A stretch of DNA of 64,000 nt. Origin: Streptomyces sp. 840.1. GTDB lineage: Bacteria; Actinomycetota; Actinomycetes; Streptomycetales; Streptomycetaceae. The stretch covers positions 806,001 to 870,000 of the forward strand of contig NZ_RJUU01000003.1 in the NCBI RefSeq assembly GCF_003751445.1, read 5' to 3'. The translations under genes and the position numbers were made by a program. Shown here piece by piece: positions 8,364 to 16,168 of the stretch; the first letter of the stretch is position 1, and the number at the start of each line of letters is the position of its first letter. A model generated the notes under the pieces. That model was not told the origin of the DNA. It saw nothing but the letters and a program-made list of their open reading frames with translations, and did no database searches.

Positions 8364-8825
8364 TCACCCGGTTGAGCACGGAACCGAGGCGGTACGACGG
8401 ACCGGCTCGGCGAGCACCGCGGCCCGCCCGGCATCCCGGTGTACTGCCAGTCGTTCGTCCTCGGGAAGATCGCTGTGGACGCGCACCTCGGCGCGGGCGA
8501 TCTCATGGTGGAAGGCGGCCGGCTCGCGGACCGTCCACGCGTGGGAGCGCCCGCGGGCGACTGCCTTGCCGGCGGCGGGCCGACGGCGCCACGCACAATC
8601 GACGACCTCGTTGTCGTACAGCACGGTGCCGTCGCGGGTCACCACGGCGATGCGGTCGGCGAGCCGCTCGGCCTCAATGGCCGCGAGCGTTGTGAGCGTG
8701 TTCTTCGCGCAGGCGCCATGGTTCGCCCAGGACACGAACCGGCCGCGGGCACCGTCGGCGGCGTCAGTGAGGAAACGGTCGAGGATCCCGAGCCGGTTCC
8801 ACGCCTCCGACGTGTCCGGCCGGAC
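8364..8825 (-). pseudogene. 5'-truncated gene remnant of unknown family
   Basis: A frame with strong Streptomyces-type codon bias (third positions mostly G or C) is open from just after a TAG at 8826-8828 to a stop at 8364. No usable start occurs in its first 30 codons; the first GTG lies inside what reads as conserved sequence (WNRLGILDRFLTDAADGARG followed by FVSWANHGACAKN). The product would be about 120-153 residues and I do not recognise the family. It sits 14 bases after the XRE-cupin gene stop. It reads like the remaining 3' part of a gene that lost its start, though an unusual start cannot be excluded. Confidence 0.4.
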
Positions 8826-8838
8826 CTACGCGGACGGA

Positions 8839-9423
8839 TCAGGCCGCGGATGCGGGCCCAGGCGGCAGATGGACGGTCATGATCAGGTGGCAGGTCTCGT
8901 CACCCTCCCCGCGATAGGTGTGGGCGACATCGCCTTCGAACGTGGCGGTCTGCCCGGCCGTGACCGGGTGCTCCGCGCCGTCGACGACCAGGACCATGCG
9001 CCCTGCGGTGACGCTGACAGTCTCGACGACGCCGGCCTGGTGGGGGTGGCTGGGGTACTCCTCGCCCGGTTCCAGGCGCCAGCGCCACACCTCGACCGGA
9101 GCGGGGCCCGAGGTCGTCAGCATGAGCCGGGCCTCGCCGCCCCGTTCGCCCGCCCACAGCGGCATCACGGTGCTGACCGAGACCACACGGACGCGCCCTT
9201 CGGCCGGACCCTCCATCAGCACGGAGACCGAGATGCCCAGCGTGTCGGCCAGCCGGACCAGGGTCGCGAAGTTCGGATTGCCCTGCGCCTTCTCCAGGCC
9301 GACCAGGGCCCCCTTGCTGACCTTGGCCCGGCGACCGAGCTCGTCCAGCGACAGGCCCGCGCGCGTACGAGCCGAGCGGACGTTGTGCGCGAGCGTGCGC
9401 AGAGCCGCCTCTGTCTCGGTCAC
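8839..9423 (-). CDS. XRE family regulator with C-terminal cupin domain
   Basis: A 194-residue protein: helix-turn-helix over about residues 10-65 (LGRRAKVSKGALVGLEKAQG then NPNFATLVRLADTLGIS), then a cupin barrel about 105-185 with the His-rich strand YPSHPHQAGVVE and a late GDVAHTY strand. This HTH-cupin class usually senses a small metabolite through the cupin pocket. It is divergent from a DMT-type exporter; the spacer has several GGTC(A/G)TTCC boxes, so it probably controls the exporter and itself. Start is GTG. Confidence 0.85.
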   Translation of the reverse strand: MTETEAALRTLAHNVRSARTRAGLSLDELGRRAKVSKGALVGLEKAQGNPNFATLVRLADTLGISVSVLMEGPAEGRVRVVSVSTVMPLWAGERGGEARLMLTTSGPAPVEVWRWRLEPGEEYPSHPHQAGVVETVSVTAGRMVLVVDGAEHPVTAGQTATFEGDVAHTYRGEGDETCHLIMTVHLPPGPASAA

Positions 9424-9445
9424 CTGGTCACCATCCCCATCGGTT

Positions 9446-9518
9446 GGTCAATGGAATGGACCACCCGGTCGTTCGGTTGACAAGGGGCGGTCATTCCGTT
9501 GTACGGTTTAGTCGTTCC
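9446..9518. promoter_or_regulatory. Promoter with repeated GGTCRTTCC boxes
   Basis: The spacer between the XRE-cupin gene and the DMT transporter gene has the palindrome GGTCAATGGAATGGACC (9446-9462). Related direct copies are GGTCGTTC (9467-9474), GGTCATTCC (9489-9497) and AGTCGTTCC (9510-9518). A TTGACA (9477-9482) and TACGGT (9502-9507) with a 19-base spacer make a plausible rightward promoter, which the boxes overlap. Confidence 0.55.
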
Positions 9519-9541
9519 ACTGCATCTTAAGGGATCGTCTC

Positions 9542-10378
9542 GTGATAGCTCTACTGCTGGCCCTGGTCAGCTCACTGACCTACGGATGCGCCGACTTCCT
9601 CGGCGGCCTGGGCGCCCGGAAGGCCCACGTGCTGCGCACTGTGATGATCGCCGCGCCGGCCAGCCTGGCAGTCGAGTTGCTGCTGTGGCCCGTGCTCGGC
9701 GCCTCGTTCAGCCCTGCCGCGCTCGGCTGGGGCGCCGCCTCCGGCGTGGCATCGGCCGCCGCGTTCGCCCTGCTCTACCGCACCCTCGCGATCGGCCCGA
9801 TGAACGTGCTCTCGCCCGTCACCGCCCTCGTGTCGGCCATGCTGCCGGTCGGCGTGGGCCTGCTCCAGGGCGAACGCCTGGGCACCGCCGGCCTGATCGG
9901 GCTGCCGCTCGCCCTGGCCGCCGTGGTGATGGTCAGCGCAGGCCACGGCGCCGGATCGGCCCGCCCGTCGCGTACCGCCCTGCTGCTGGCCCTCGGGGCC
10001 GGCGCCGCCATCGCCCTCCAGCTGATCTTCCTGCACCAGGCCCCGTCCGACAGCGGCGTGGCACCCCTGATCGTCGGGCGGGCGGTCTCCTCCGCCGTCA
10101 CCCTGACCGCGGCCGGTCTGATGTATCGCAAGCTCGGAACGGAGAAGCCCGCGTACGCGATCTCGGCCGCCGCCGGTGTGCTGGACTCGGTGGCCAACCT
10201 GCTGTTCCTGCTCGCCGCCCGCAGCGGGGACCTCGCCGTCGTCGCCGTGATCACCGCCCTCTACCCGGCCGGCACCGTCCTGCTCGCCCGCAGTGTCCTC
10301 GCCGAACGCATCCACCGCGCACAGCTCGCCGGCCTGGGCGCCGCCGCCATCGCCGTCAGCCTCCTCGCCCTCACCTGA
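9542..10378 (+). CDS. EamA/DMT family transporter
   Basis: A 278-residue integral membrane protein with about ten hydrophobic helices in two repeated EamA halves. The first begins LLALVSSLTYGCADFLGGL and the second ends with the family pattern LYPAGTVLLARSVLAERI. DMT proteins export amino acids, drugs or other metabolites; the substrate is not evident. The GTG start has AAGGGA upstream. The two following genes are closely spaced on the same strand and are probably co-transcribed. Confidence 0.85.
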   Translation: MIALLLALVSSLTYGCADFLGGLGARKAHVLRTVMIAAPASLAVELLLWPVLGASFSPAALGWGAASGVASAAAFALLYRTLAIGPMNVLSPVTALVSAMLPVGVGLLQGERLGTAGLIGLPLALAAVVMVSAGHGAGSARPSRTALLLALGAGAAIALQLIFLHQAPSDSGVAPLIVGRAVSSAVTLTAAGLMYRKLGTEKPAYAISAAAGVLDSVANLLFLLAARSGDLAVVAVITALYPAGTVLLARSVLAERIHRAQLAGLGAAAIAVSLLALT

Positions 10379-10413
10379 GACCTCCAGCACCACCGCCTCG
10401 CAAGGAGACCAGC

Positions 10414-10938
10414 ATGTTCATCCAGCCCTGGAACGCCGGCCACCTCCTGGTCCACCTCGCCCGCCCCAACCCGGTGTGGACGGCGATCGACAACGACCCG
10501 AACGTCCTGTTCACCGTCTTCGGCGACTACGCCTTCATCCCCGGTCCCTGGCGCGCCAAGCCCGACACCCCACCCGCCGACGGCGTCCCCACCAGCTACT
10601 ACGCGGCCGTCCAGTTCACCTGCCGCGCCACGCTTGTCGACGACCCCGAGGACAAGGCCGAGCTGCTGCGCCGCCAGATGGCTCACTTCCAGCCCGACGG
10701 CGACCACGCCCCCATCTCCGTCGACCAGCCCCCGTACGACCGGATGCTGCCCGGCATCCGCGGCCTGCGCCTGGAGGTCACCGGCGTACGGGCGAAGTTC
10801 ACATACGACGACCACAAGCCCGTCGGACACCGCACCGCGGTCGCCGACCGCCTCACCGAACGCGGCCAGGGCCTCGACGCCCCCACCGCACACCAGCAGC
10901 GCCGCCGCCTGGGCCGCATCGGCCCCTGGAAGCCCTGA
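10414..10938 (+). CDS. PaiB-like FMN-binding protein, short form
   Basis: A 174-residue protein resembling the central and C-terminal part of the PaiB family (FMN-binding negative transcriptional regulators). The family signature is visible in VHLARPNPVW, DYAFIPGPW and VPTSYYAAVQF, and in a C-terminal VTGVRAKFTYDDHKP. Classical PaiB proteins have about 40 further residues before this point, so this is a shortened version. Start ATG at 10414 has a clear AAGGAGA. It may act as a flavin-dependent enzyme rather than a repressor. The gene follows the EamA transporter by 35 bases. Confidence 0.7.
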   Translation: MFIQPWNAGHLLVHLARPNPVWTAIDNDPNVLFTVFGDYAFIPGPWRAKPDTPPADGVPTSYYAAVQFTCRATLVDDPEDKAELLRRQMAHFQPDGDHAPISVDQPPYDRMLPGIRGLRLEVTGVRAKFTYDDHKPVGHRTAVADRLTERGQGLDAPTAHQQRRRLGRIGPWKP

Positions 10939-10979
10939 CCACCCGCCCCATACGCACGAAGGAACGGAGAACACCTCCC

Positions 10980-11687
10980 ATGACCGACTTCCGCATCGCC
11001 CCCGCCGTCGCGGACGCCTTCCCCGACACCCTCATCGCCGTGGTCGCCGCCACCGGCCTTCGAGGCCACGAGCCCTGGCCCGACACCGCCGCCGCCCTGG
11101 AGACGCTGGAGCAGCAACTCTCCGCAGGGGCCTGGCAGCCCGCAGACGAGACCGACCCGCGCATCGAGGCATGGCACACCGCCTACCGCTCCTTCGGCAC
11201 CAACCCCCGCCGCATCCGCCCCAGCGTCGACGCCCTCGGCCGCCGCCTCGCCAAGAAGGGCACCCTTCCCCGGATCAACCCGGCCGTCGACTCCTACAAC
11301 GCCGTCTCCGTCCTCCACGGCCTGCCCGCCGGCGCCTTCGACCTCGACCACGTCACCGGCGACGTCACCATCCGGTACGCGGACGGCACCGAGACCTTCA
11401 CCCCGCTCGGCGAACCCGACACCATTGAGAACCCCAAGCCCGGCGAGATCATCTACGACGACACCACCGGCGTCCTGACCCGCCACTGGAACCACCGCGA
11501 CGCCCACCGCACCCGCGTCACCGAGGACTCCGGCCGTGTCGCCTTCGTCCTCGAAACCCTCCACGCCACCCGCGACAGCCACCTGCTCAAGCTCGCCGCC
11601 GAGGAGCTGCACGGCCTGCTGATGCTCCACGCCGCGCAGACCCGCGTGCACTATCTCAGCCCGGAACAACCGGAAGTCACAGTGTGA
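10980..11687 (+). CDS. B3/B4 tRNA-binding domain protein
   Basis: A 235-residue protein with the B3/B4 domain of the phenylalanyl-tRNA synthetase beta chain, as a free-standing protein. Supporting segments are AWHTAYRSFGTNPRRIRPSV (the YR-FG-NP-R pattern of the family) and LPRINPAVDSYNAVSVLHGL. Stand-alone B3/4 proteins are thought to be amino-acid or tRNA binding, some acting in trans editing; no function is proven for this one. Start ATG at 10980 follows GGAACGGAGA. Last gene of the EamA / PaiB-like / B3-4 set. Confidence 0.8.
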   Translation: MTDFRIAPAVADAFPDTLIAVVAATGLRGHEPWPDTAAALETLEQQLSAGAWQPADETDPRIEAWHTAYRSFGTNPRRIRPSVDALGRRLAKKGTLPRINPAVDSYNAVSVLHGLPAGAFDLDHVTGDVTIRYADGTETFTPLGEPDTIENPKPGEIIYDDTTGVLTRHWNHRDAHRTRVTEDSGRVAFVLETLHATRDSHLLKLAAEELHGLLMLHAAQTRVHYLSPEQPEVTV

Positions 11688-12087
11688 ACTCGTTGCCACC
11701 CCGGCGTGCACAACCCCGCCGTCGCTGACGTCGAGTTCCACGGGGGCGTCCAGGAGCGCACCCCACCACCGGTCCGACGCCTCAATGTCCAAACGCGCGG
11801 CGCCCGGTAAATATCGCAGGGTTCGCATACCGGTGGCGCCATCGACCTCGCACCCTTAGACGCCCACCTCACCGAAACACCCGAGCCCGCACCCGCACCC
11901 GCACCCGCCACCAGCAGACCCGACGGTCATGTGCACTGGTGGGTCCGTGACGTGGTTACGGTGATGGTCAAGCCCGTACGGCTGGGCCGTTTCGCCTGGA
12001 TCGCCTGGCGGACCAGAGGAAGATGCCCGCGGCGTCGGGACCGAAGTGGTCTTTCGGCTCATGCCGGAGGAACTCACACGAAACCCC
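11688..12087. other. 400-base gap with simple CCCGCA repeat
   Basis: No convincing gene. A short run of CCGCAC units occurs at about 11886-11909. A leftward frame at 11697-11828 encodes DRWWGALLDAPVELDVSDGG, which reads somewhat protein-like, but it has mixed codon bias and no recognisable start or family; it may be a decayed fragment. Confidence 0.4.
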
Positions 12088-12561
12088 CTAGGGGTGGAGT
12101 AACGCCCAGGTCTTCGAGCCGCCGGTGGCCGTCAGCGCGGGGGCGAGGCCCCAGTCCCCGCCGTGCGCGTCGACCGCGGCCGCCAGCAGCCACATGTCTG
12201 CGCTGCGGCGCTCCCTGCACTCCTCGGACCTCTCGGGCGTTCCGTGACACGGGTGTTGGTCGTAGAGGACGATCCGCAGAGCACCGAAGTGCCAGTGGAT
12301 CCGCAGCAGCATCTCCCGGTCGGGCGTGAACCGGTAGGCCGTGGCGACCAGTTCGGATGCGGCGAGGACCGCGGTGTCGCGGAGTCCCGCGAGGTCGTGC
12401 CGGATGAGCAGGTCACTCACGACGCGGCGGGCGAGTCCGGCACAGAAGGCGCCACCGGGCAGGGCGAACGAATAGCTCAGATTGTCCGCTCTCGGCGGGT
12501 GGGGCCCGGCGGGTGCGAGGGCGGGGAGGCAACGCAGTGCGCCCTTCATCAAAGTACTCAC
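12088..12561 (-). CDS. ATP-binding protein, GHKL/anti-sigma (RsbW/SpoIIAB-like) type
   Basis: A 157-residue protein resembling the histidine-kinase-like ATPase domains that accompany WhiJ-type regulators in Streptomyces. ASELVATAYRFTPD sits where the N-box (usually ELVTNALRH) is expected and GGDWGLAP where a G-box is expected; key Asn residues of a working ATP site are not obvious, so catalysis is doubtful. It is divergent from an HTH-DUF5753 gene with DUF397 partner, the usual arrangement of these clusters. A GTG at 12561 is used as start; ATG at 12549 is an alternative. Confidence 0.7.
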   Translation of the reverse strand: MSTLMKGALRCLPALAPAGPHPPRADNLSYSFALPGGAFCAGLARRVVSDLLIRHDLAGLRDTAVLAASELVATAYRFTPDREMLLRIHWHFGALRIVLYDQHPCHGTPERSEECRERRSADMWLLAAAVDAHGGDWGLAPALTATGGSKTWALLHP

Positions 12562-12621
12562 ATATCCCGGTTCGTGTGGCGACGGTCACACAGAGGCATG
12601 GTCGCCCCGTGTGAGACTTAC

Positions 12622-12667
12622 GCTACCGACCGTAGCCCACAAGTGGAGCACAGTGCTACTACTTGTG
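12622..12667. promoter_or_regulatory. Nested inverted repeats in the WhiJ-type divergent promoter
   Basis: The spacer holds GCTAC/GTAGC (12622-12626 and 12632-12636), followed by nested arms CACAAGT/ACTTGTG (12638-12644 and 12661-12667) and AGCAC/GTGCT (12647-12651 and 12653-12657). These are good operator candidates for the DUF5753 HTH protein encoded immediately to the right. Confidence 0.5.
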
Positions 12668-12715
12668 TTGTTCCGGTCATTTCACTGACTCCCCACACCC
12701 GGAAGGACACACACC

Positions 12716-13567
12716 GTGCCTCCCAGGAGCACCCCGACCGCCCGGCAGCAGCGCCTCGGGTACGAACTGCGCAAGCTGCGCGAGCAGTCGGGAATGACGG
12801 CCCAGCAGGCCGCCGCACTGCTCGGCGTCGACCGCACCCGGATCCCGAACATCGAATCGGGCCGTTTCGGCATCAGCGCCGAACGGGTCCGCACCCTCGC
12901 CTTCAACTACGGCTGCCCCGACACCGGCCTCGTGGACCTGCTGGCCGAGATGGCGCAGGAGAGAGCCAGGGGGTGGTGGGAGGAGCATCGCGGACTCCTG
13001 CTGCCCAGCCTGCTGGACATCGCCGAACTGGAGTTCCACGCGGAGGAGTTGCACACCGCGACCACCACGCACATCCCGGGGCTGCTGCAGACCGAGGAGC
13101 ACGCGCGGGCGGTCTTCGACACCGCCGACCCCCAATTGCCACGCCCCGACCTGATGGCCCGGCTCTCGCTGCGGCTGCGCCGCCAGGAGGTGCTCGAACG
13201 GGACCGGCCACCCCTGTACGAGGCGGTGGTCCACGAGGCCGCCCTCCGGATGCAGTTCGGCGGCCCCAAGGTCACCGAGGCGCAGCTGAAGCACATCCTC
13301 GCCCAGTCCGAACGGGACCGGACGACCGTCCGGGTGATCCCGTTCGCGGCCGGCGGGTTCCCCGGCGCCGGGCAGTCCTTCACATATGTCAGCGCGGCGG
13401 TCCCCCAGCTCGATACCGTGCAGCTCGATTCCTCGCACGGCTCGATGCTGCTCGATGCGGACATGCAACTGCGGCGCTACCGAGGACTGTTGGAGCGGCT
13501 TCGGGCGCTCGCACTACCCGTCGAGGAATCACGCGAATTCATCCGGTGCATAGCCAAGGACCTCTGA
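12716..13567 (+). CDS. Helix-turn-helix DUF5753 (WhiJ/Scr1-type) regulator
   Basis: A 283-residue protein with an N-terminal XRE-type HTH at about residues 12-65 (MTAQQAAALLGVDRTRIPNI) and a DUF5753 domain from about 90, seen in ELHTATTTHIPGLLQTEEHA, LYEAVVHEAALRMQFG and TVRVIPFAAGGFPG. In Streptomyces many such regulators are paired with a DUF397 protein and an ATPase-like gene and some affect development (WhiJ). GTG at 12716 is well placed after GGAAGGA. The DUF397 gene starts eight bases after its stop. Confidence 0.9.
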   Translation: MPPRSTPTARQQRLGYELRKLREQSGMTAQQAAALLGVDRTRIPNIESGRFGISAERVRTLAFNYGCPDTGLVDLLAEMAQERARGWWEEHRGLLLPSLLDIAELEFHAEELHTATTTHIPGLLQTEEHARAVFDTADPQLPRPDLMARLSLRLRRQEVLERDRPPLYEAVVHEAALRMQFGGPKVTEAQLKHILAQSERDRTTVRVIPFAAGGFPGAGQSFTYVSAAVPQLDTVQLDSSHGSMLLDADMQLRRYRGLLERLRALALPVEESREFIRCIAKDL

Positions 13568-13575
13568 GGAGAGAC

Positions 13576-13767
13576 ATGAACGACATCTGCTGGGACGAGG
13601 CGTTCTGCAGCGAGGGCGCGAACTGCTTCCGTTTCGGACTGGACGACCAGGGCCGCGCCTACATCGGCTCCACCACCGACACCGCCACCTACGTCAGCGA
13701 CTCCGTGGAGGCACTGCGGGCACTGATCTTCGCGGTGAAGTCCGGCGCGGCGGATCATCTGATCTGA
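13576..13767 (+). CDS. DUF397 domain protein
   Basis: A 63-residue acidic protein of the DUF397 family, partner of the preceding DUF5753 regulator. Visible family features are the aromatic CFRFGLDDQGRAYIGST core and a C-terminal VEALRALIFAVKSGAADHL helix. ATG at 13576 follows GAGGAGAG. These small partners are thought to modulate the HTH protein, in some cases as a toxin-antitoxin-like pair; here only the pairing is seen. Confidence 0.9.
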   Translation: MNDICWDEAFCSEGANCFRFGLDDQGRAYIGSTTDTATYVSDSVEALRALIFAVKSGAADHLI

Positions 13768-13835
13768 TCCGCCTCCGGCCGAGCCCCCTGTGCGCCGTGT
13801 GCTCCGAGTACGCCGACTGTTCAGAGCCCATCGCC

Positions 13836-13861
13836 ACCGGGGGCCGGGCCCGGTCTTTTCG
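13836..13861 (+). terminator. Terminator with T-rich tail after the DUF397 gene
   Basis: ACCGGG (13836-13841) pairs with CCCGGT (13849-13854) and is followed by TCTTTTCGCTTTT. A rare example in this window with a T-rich tail, so an intrinsic terminator is likely. Confidence 0.65.
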
Positions 13862-13983
13862 CTTTTCTGACCCCCTCCCCCACAGCCGTCCTGACCCTCC
13901 GTATACCGGACTGACCTGCGACTATCACGCAAGGTAGGCGAATATCCCCCGGGTGGGCTTGGCTCCGGCCTTACTGCCGCTTT

Positions 13984-14019
13984 AACCTACGGTCTCGTAA
14001 CCTACGAAGCCGTAGGTAA
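13984..14019. promoter_or_regulatory. Three ACCTACG boxes upstream of the desaturase gene
   Basis: AACCTACGG (13984-13992), TAACCTACG (13998-14006) and the inverted CGTAGGT (14011-14017) lie 25-60 bases before the desaturase start. The last two form an inverted repeat with a four-base spacer. Layout fits a TetR-family fatty-acid regulator; the protein is not encoded nearby. Confidence 0.55.
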
Positions 14020-14043
14020 TTCTCCCGTCCCCAGGAGCTCCCC

Positions 14044-15018
14044 GTGACGATCACCTCTCCCCACCTCGGCAGTTCACAGGCGTGGACTGACGCCCAACTG
14101 CTGTACGCGCTGGAAGAGGTGGTGGAGAAGGAACTCAACCGCCATCTCAAGGTCGCCAAGGACTGGATGCCGCACGAGTACGTGCCCTTCTCCGACGGCC
14201 GGAATTTCCCCGGCGTCTTCGAGGACGGCCAGGCGTGGGAGTCCGAGCAGTCCAAGGTCACCGACATCGGCAAGATCGCCCTGGTGGTGAACCTGCTGAC
14301 CGAGGACAACCTCCCCAGCTACCACCACGAGATCGCCTCGCTCTTCGGCCGCGACGGCGCCTGGGGCACCTGGGTGCACCGCTGGACGGCCGAGGAGGGC
14401 CGGCACGGCATCGTGATGCGCGACTACCTGCTCACGTCGCGCGCGGTCGACCCGGACAAGCTGGAGCAGTTCCGGATGGCGCACATGGCGGAGGGCTTCG
14501 AGTCCGACAACCGCCACTCGATGCTGCACTCCGTGGCGTATGTCGCCTTCCAGGAGCTGGCCACCCGGGTCTCCCACCGGAACACCGGCCACCAGTCGGG
14601 CGACCCGGTCTGCGACCGGATGCTGGCGCGGATCGCCACCGACGAGAACCTGCACATGGTGTTCTACCGCAACCTCCTGGGCGCGGCCTTCGAGCTCGCC
14701 CCGGACCTGACGATGATGTCCGTGCGCGATGTCGTCGTGGGCTTCCGGATGCCCGGCCACGGCATGCCCGGCTTCGAGCGGGCCGCCGCGCAGATGGCGA
14801 TCGGCGAGATCTACAACATGCGCATCCACCACGACGACGTCATCCAGCCCGTGCTGCGCTACCTGAAGGTGCTGGACATCGACGGGCTCGGCCCGGAGGG
14901 TCTGAAGGCGCAGGAGGAGCTCGGCCTGTACATGAACGGGCTGGACAGCGAGGCCTCGAAGTTCGACGAGAAGCTGGCCGCGCGCAAGGCGCGGATGGCC
15001 GCCCGCGCCCAGGCCTGA
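14044..15018 (+). CDS. Acyl-ACP desaturase (diiron, soluble)
   Basis: A 324-residue ferritin-like diiron enzyme that introduces a double bond into acyl chains bound to ACP (or CoA). Iron-ligand motifs: Glu in EDNLPSYHHEI (about residue 87), ExxH in EEGRHG (Glu118, His121) and DENLHM in the second helix pair. It resembles the DesA-type desaturases of actinobacteria and lacks membrane helices. GTG start at 14044 after CCAGGAG. Probably adjusts membrane fluidity; the upstream triple box suggests specific transcriptional control. Confidence 0.9.
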   Translation: MTITSPHLGSSQAWTDAQLLYALEEVVEKELNRHLKVAKDWMPHEYVPFSDGRNFPGVFEDGQAWESEQSKVTDIGKIALVVNLLTEDNLPSYHHEIASLFGRDGAWGTWVHRWTAEEGRHGIVMRDYLLTSRAVDPDKLEQFRMAHMAEGFESDNRHSMLHSVAYVAFQELATRVSHRNTGHQSGDPVCDRMLARIATDENLHMVFYRNLLGAAFELAPDLTMMSVRDVVVGFRMPGHGMPGFERAAAQMAIGEIYNMRIHHDDVIQPVLRYLKVLDIDGLGPEGLKAQEELGLYMNGLDSEASKFDEKLAARKARMAARAQA

Positions 15019-15100
15019 CGCTCCGGCCCCGCCCCGCCTCGCGGCGACCGCTCGCCGCGGGGCGGGGTGGCCCTCACAGCGGGCTCGCGGACCGTACTCT

Positions 15101-16045
15101 GTGCCGGTGAAACCTGTGACGCGTTTCGTTCTCTTCGCCGCGCCGATAGCCATCGCCGCCTCCATCCTCCTCAACGGCGGCGGCGGCGACGATCCCGAGC
15201 CGTCCGCCGGCTCCCCCGCCGGCGGCTCCGCAGCAGCCGCGGACCCGGCCGACGCCTCCGTGGGCCCCGACCCGTACGCGGCCGCGAACGACGAGGAACG
15301 CCGTCAGCTGGACGAGCGCGTCGAGGCGATGCCCGCCGGACTGGCCGCACCGGCAAAGCGCGAGCTGGCCTGGAAGCTGCTGGCGACGTCGGAGAGCTCG
15401 ACGCTGGACTGGCACAGCCAGTACGGCGTGATCGACGACAACGGCGACGGCACCGGCTACACCGCCGGGATCGTCGGATTCTGCTCCGGAACGCACGACA
15501 TGCTCACGTTCGTCGAGGCATTCACCAAGGACCATCCGGACAGCCCGCTGAAGCGGTACGTCCCCGCTCTGCGTGAGGTCGACGGCACCGGCTCGCACAA
15601 GGGCCTGGACCCCGGCTTCACGGCCGCGTGGAAGCAGTCGGCCGAGGACCCGGTGTTCCGCGCCGCACAGGACCGCGTCAGGGACAAGCAGTACTTCGAG
15701 CCGGCCGTACGGCTGGCCAAGCTGGACGGACTCGGCACGCTCGGCCAGTTCATCTACTTCGACGCGATGGTGCTGCAGGGCCCGGGGACGGAGCCCGACG
15801 CCTTCTACGGAATCCGGAAGGCGGCCCTGGCCGAGGCCGACACGGTCGACGAGGGCGGCGACGAGAAGGCCTATCTGGACGCGTTCCTGGACGCCGCGCG
15901 GGCCGTGATGAAGTCGAAGAAGAACCAGCACGACACCTCGCGCATCGACACGGCGCAGCGGGAGTTCCTGTACGACGGCAACCTGGGGCTGACTCCGCCG
16001 CTGACGTGGAAGATGTACGGCGAGACCTTCCACGTGGCGTCCTGA
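15101..16045 (+). CDS. GH46 chitosanase, exported
   Basis: A 314-residue endo-chitosanase that hydrolyses beta-1,4 bonds in chitosan. Alignment from memory with the Streptomyces N174 enzyme places the catalytic Glu at residue 98 (ATSESSTLDW) and the catalytic Asp at 116 (NGDGTGY); their 18-residue spacing is the same as Glu22-Asp40 in that enzyme. GIVGFCSGTHDML and GLTPPLTWKMYG are further signatures. A hydrophobic N-terminal segment (about residues 8-24) should direct export; a clean signal cleavage site is not obvious, and a low-complexity Ala/Gly/Pro linker follows. GTG at 15101 or 15107 is the start. Confidence 0.9.
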   Translation: MPVKPVTRFVLFAAPIAIAASILLNGGGGDDPEPSAGSPAGGSAAAADPADASVGPDPYAAANDEERRQLDERVEAMPAGLAAPAKRELAWKLLATSESSTLDWHSQYGVIDDNGDGTGYTAGIVGFCSGTHDMLTFVEAFTKDHPDSPLKRYVPALREVDGTGSHKGLDPGFTAAWKQSAEDPVFRAAQDRVRDKQYFEPAVRLAKLDGLGTLGQFIYFDAMVLQGPGTEPDAFYGIRKAALAEADTVDEGGDEKAYLDAFLDAARAVMKSKKNQHDTSRIDTAQREFLYDGNLGLTPPLTWKMYGETFHVAS

Positions 16046-16048
16046 CCA

Positions 16049-16105
16049 GGGCGTGTCGTCGAACTGCCGTCGTCGCCCGGCAGACGGCAGTTCGACGACA
16101 CGCCC
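16049..16105. terminator. Perfect 23-base-pair hairpin between convergent genes
   Basis: Arms 16049-16071 and 16083-16105 are exactly complementary over 23 bases with an 11-base loop. The element begins just after the chitosanase stop and faces the end of the WhiB-family gene, so it can serve as a bidirectional terminator. The stem core is TGTCGTCGAACTGCCGTC. Confidence 0.75.
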
Positions 16106-16168
16106 CAGGGGCACACGGGCGTCGTGTCGCGGGGCGTCCGGCCGGGGTCACCGGCCCGGCGCCCGCGA

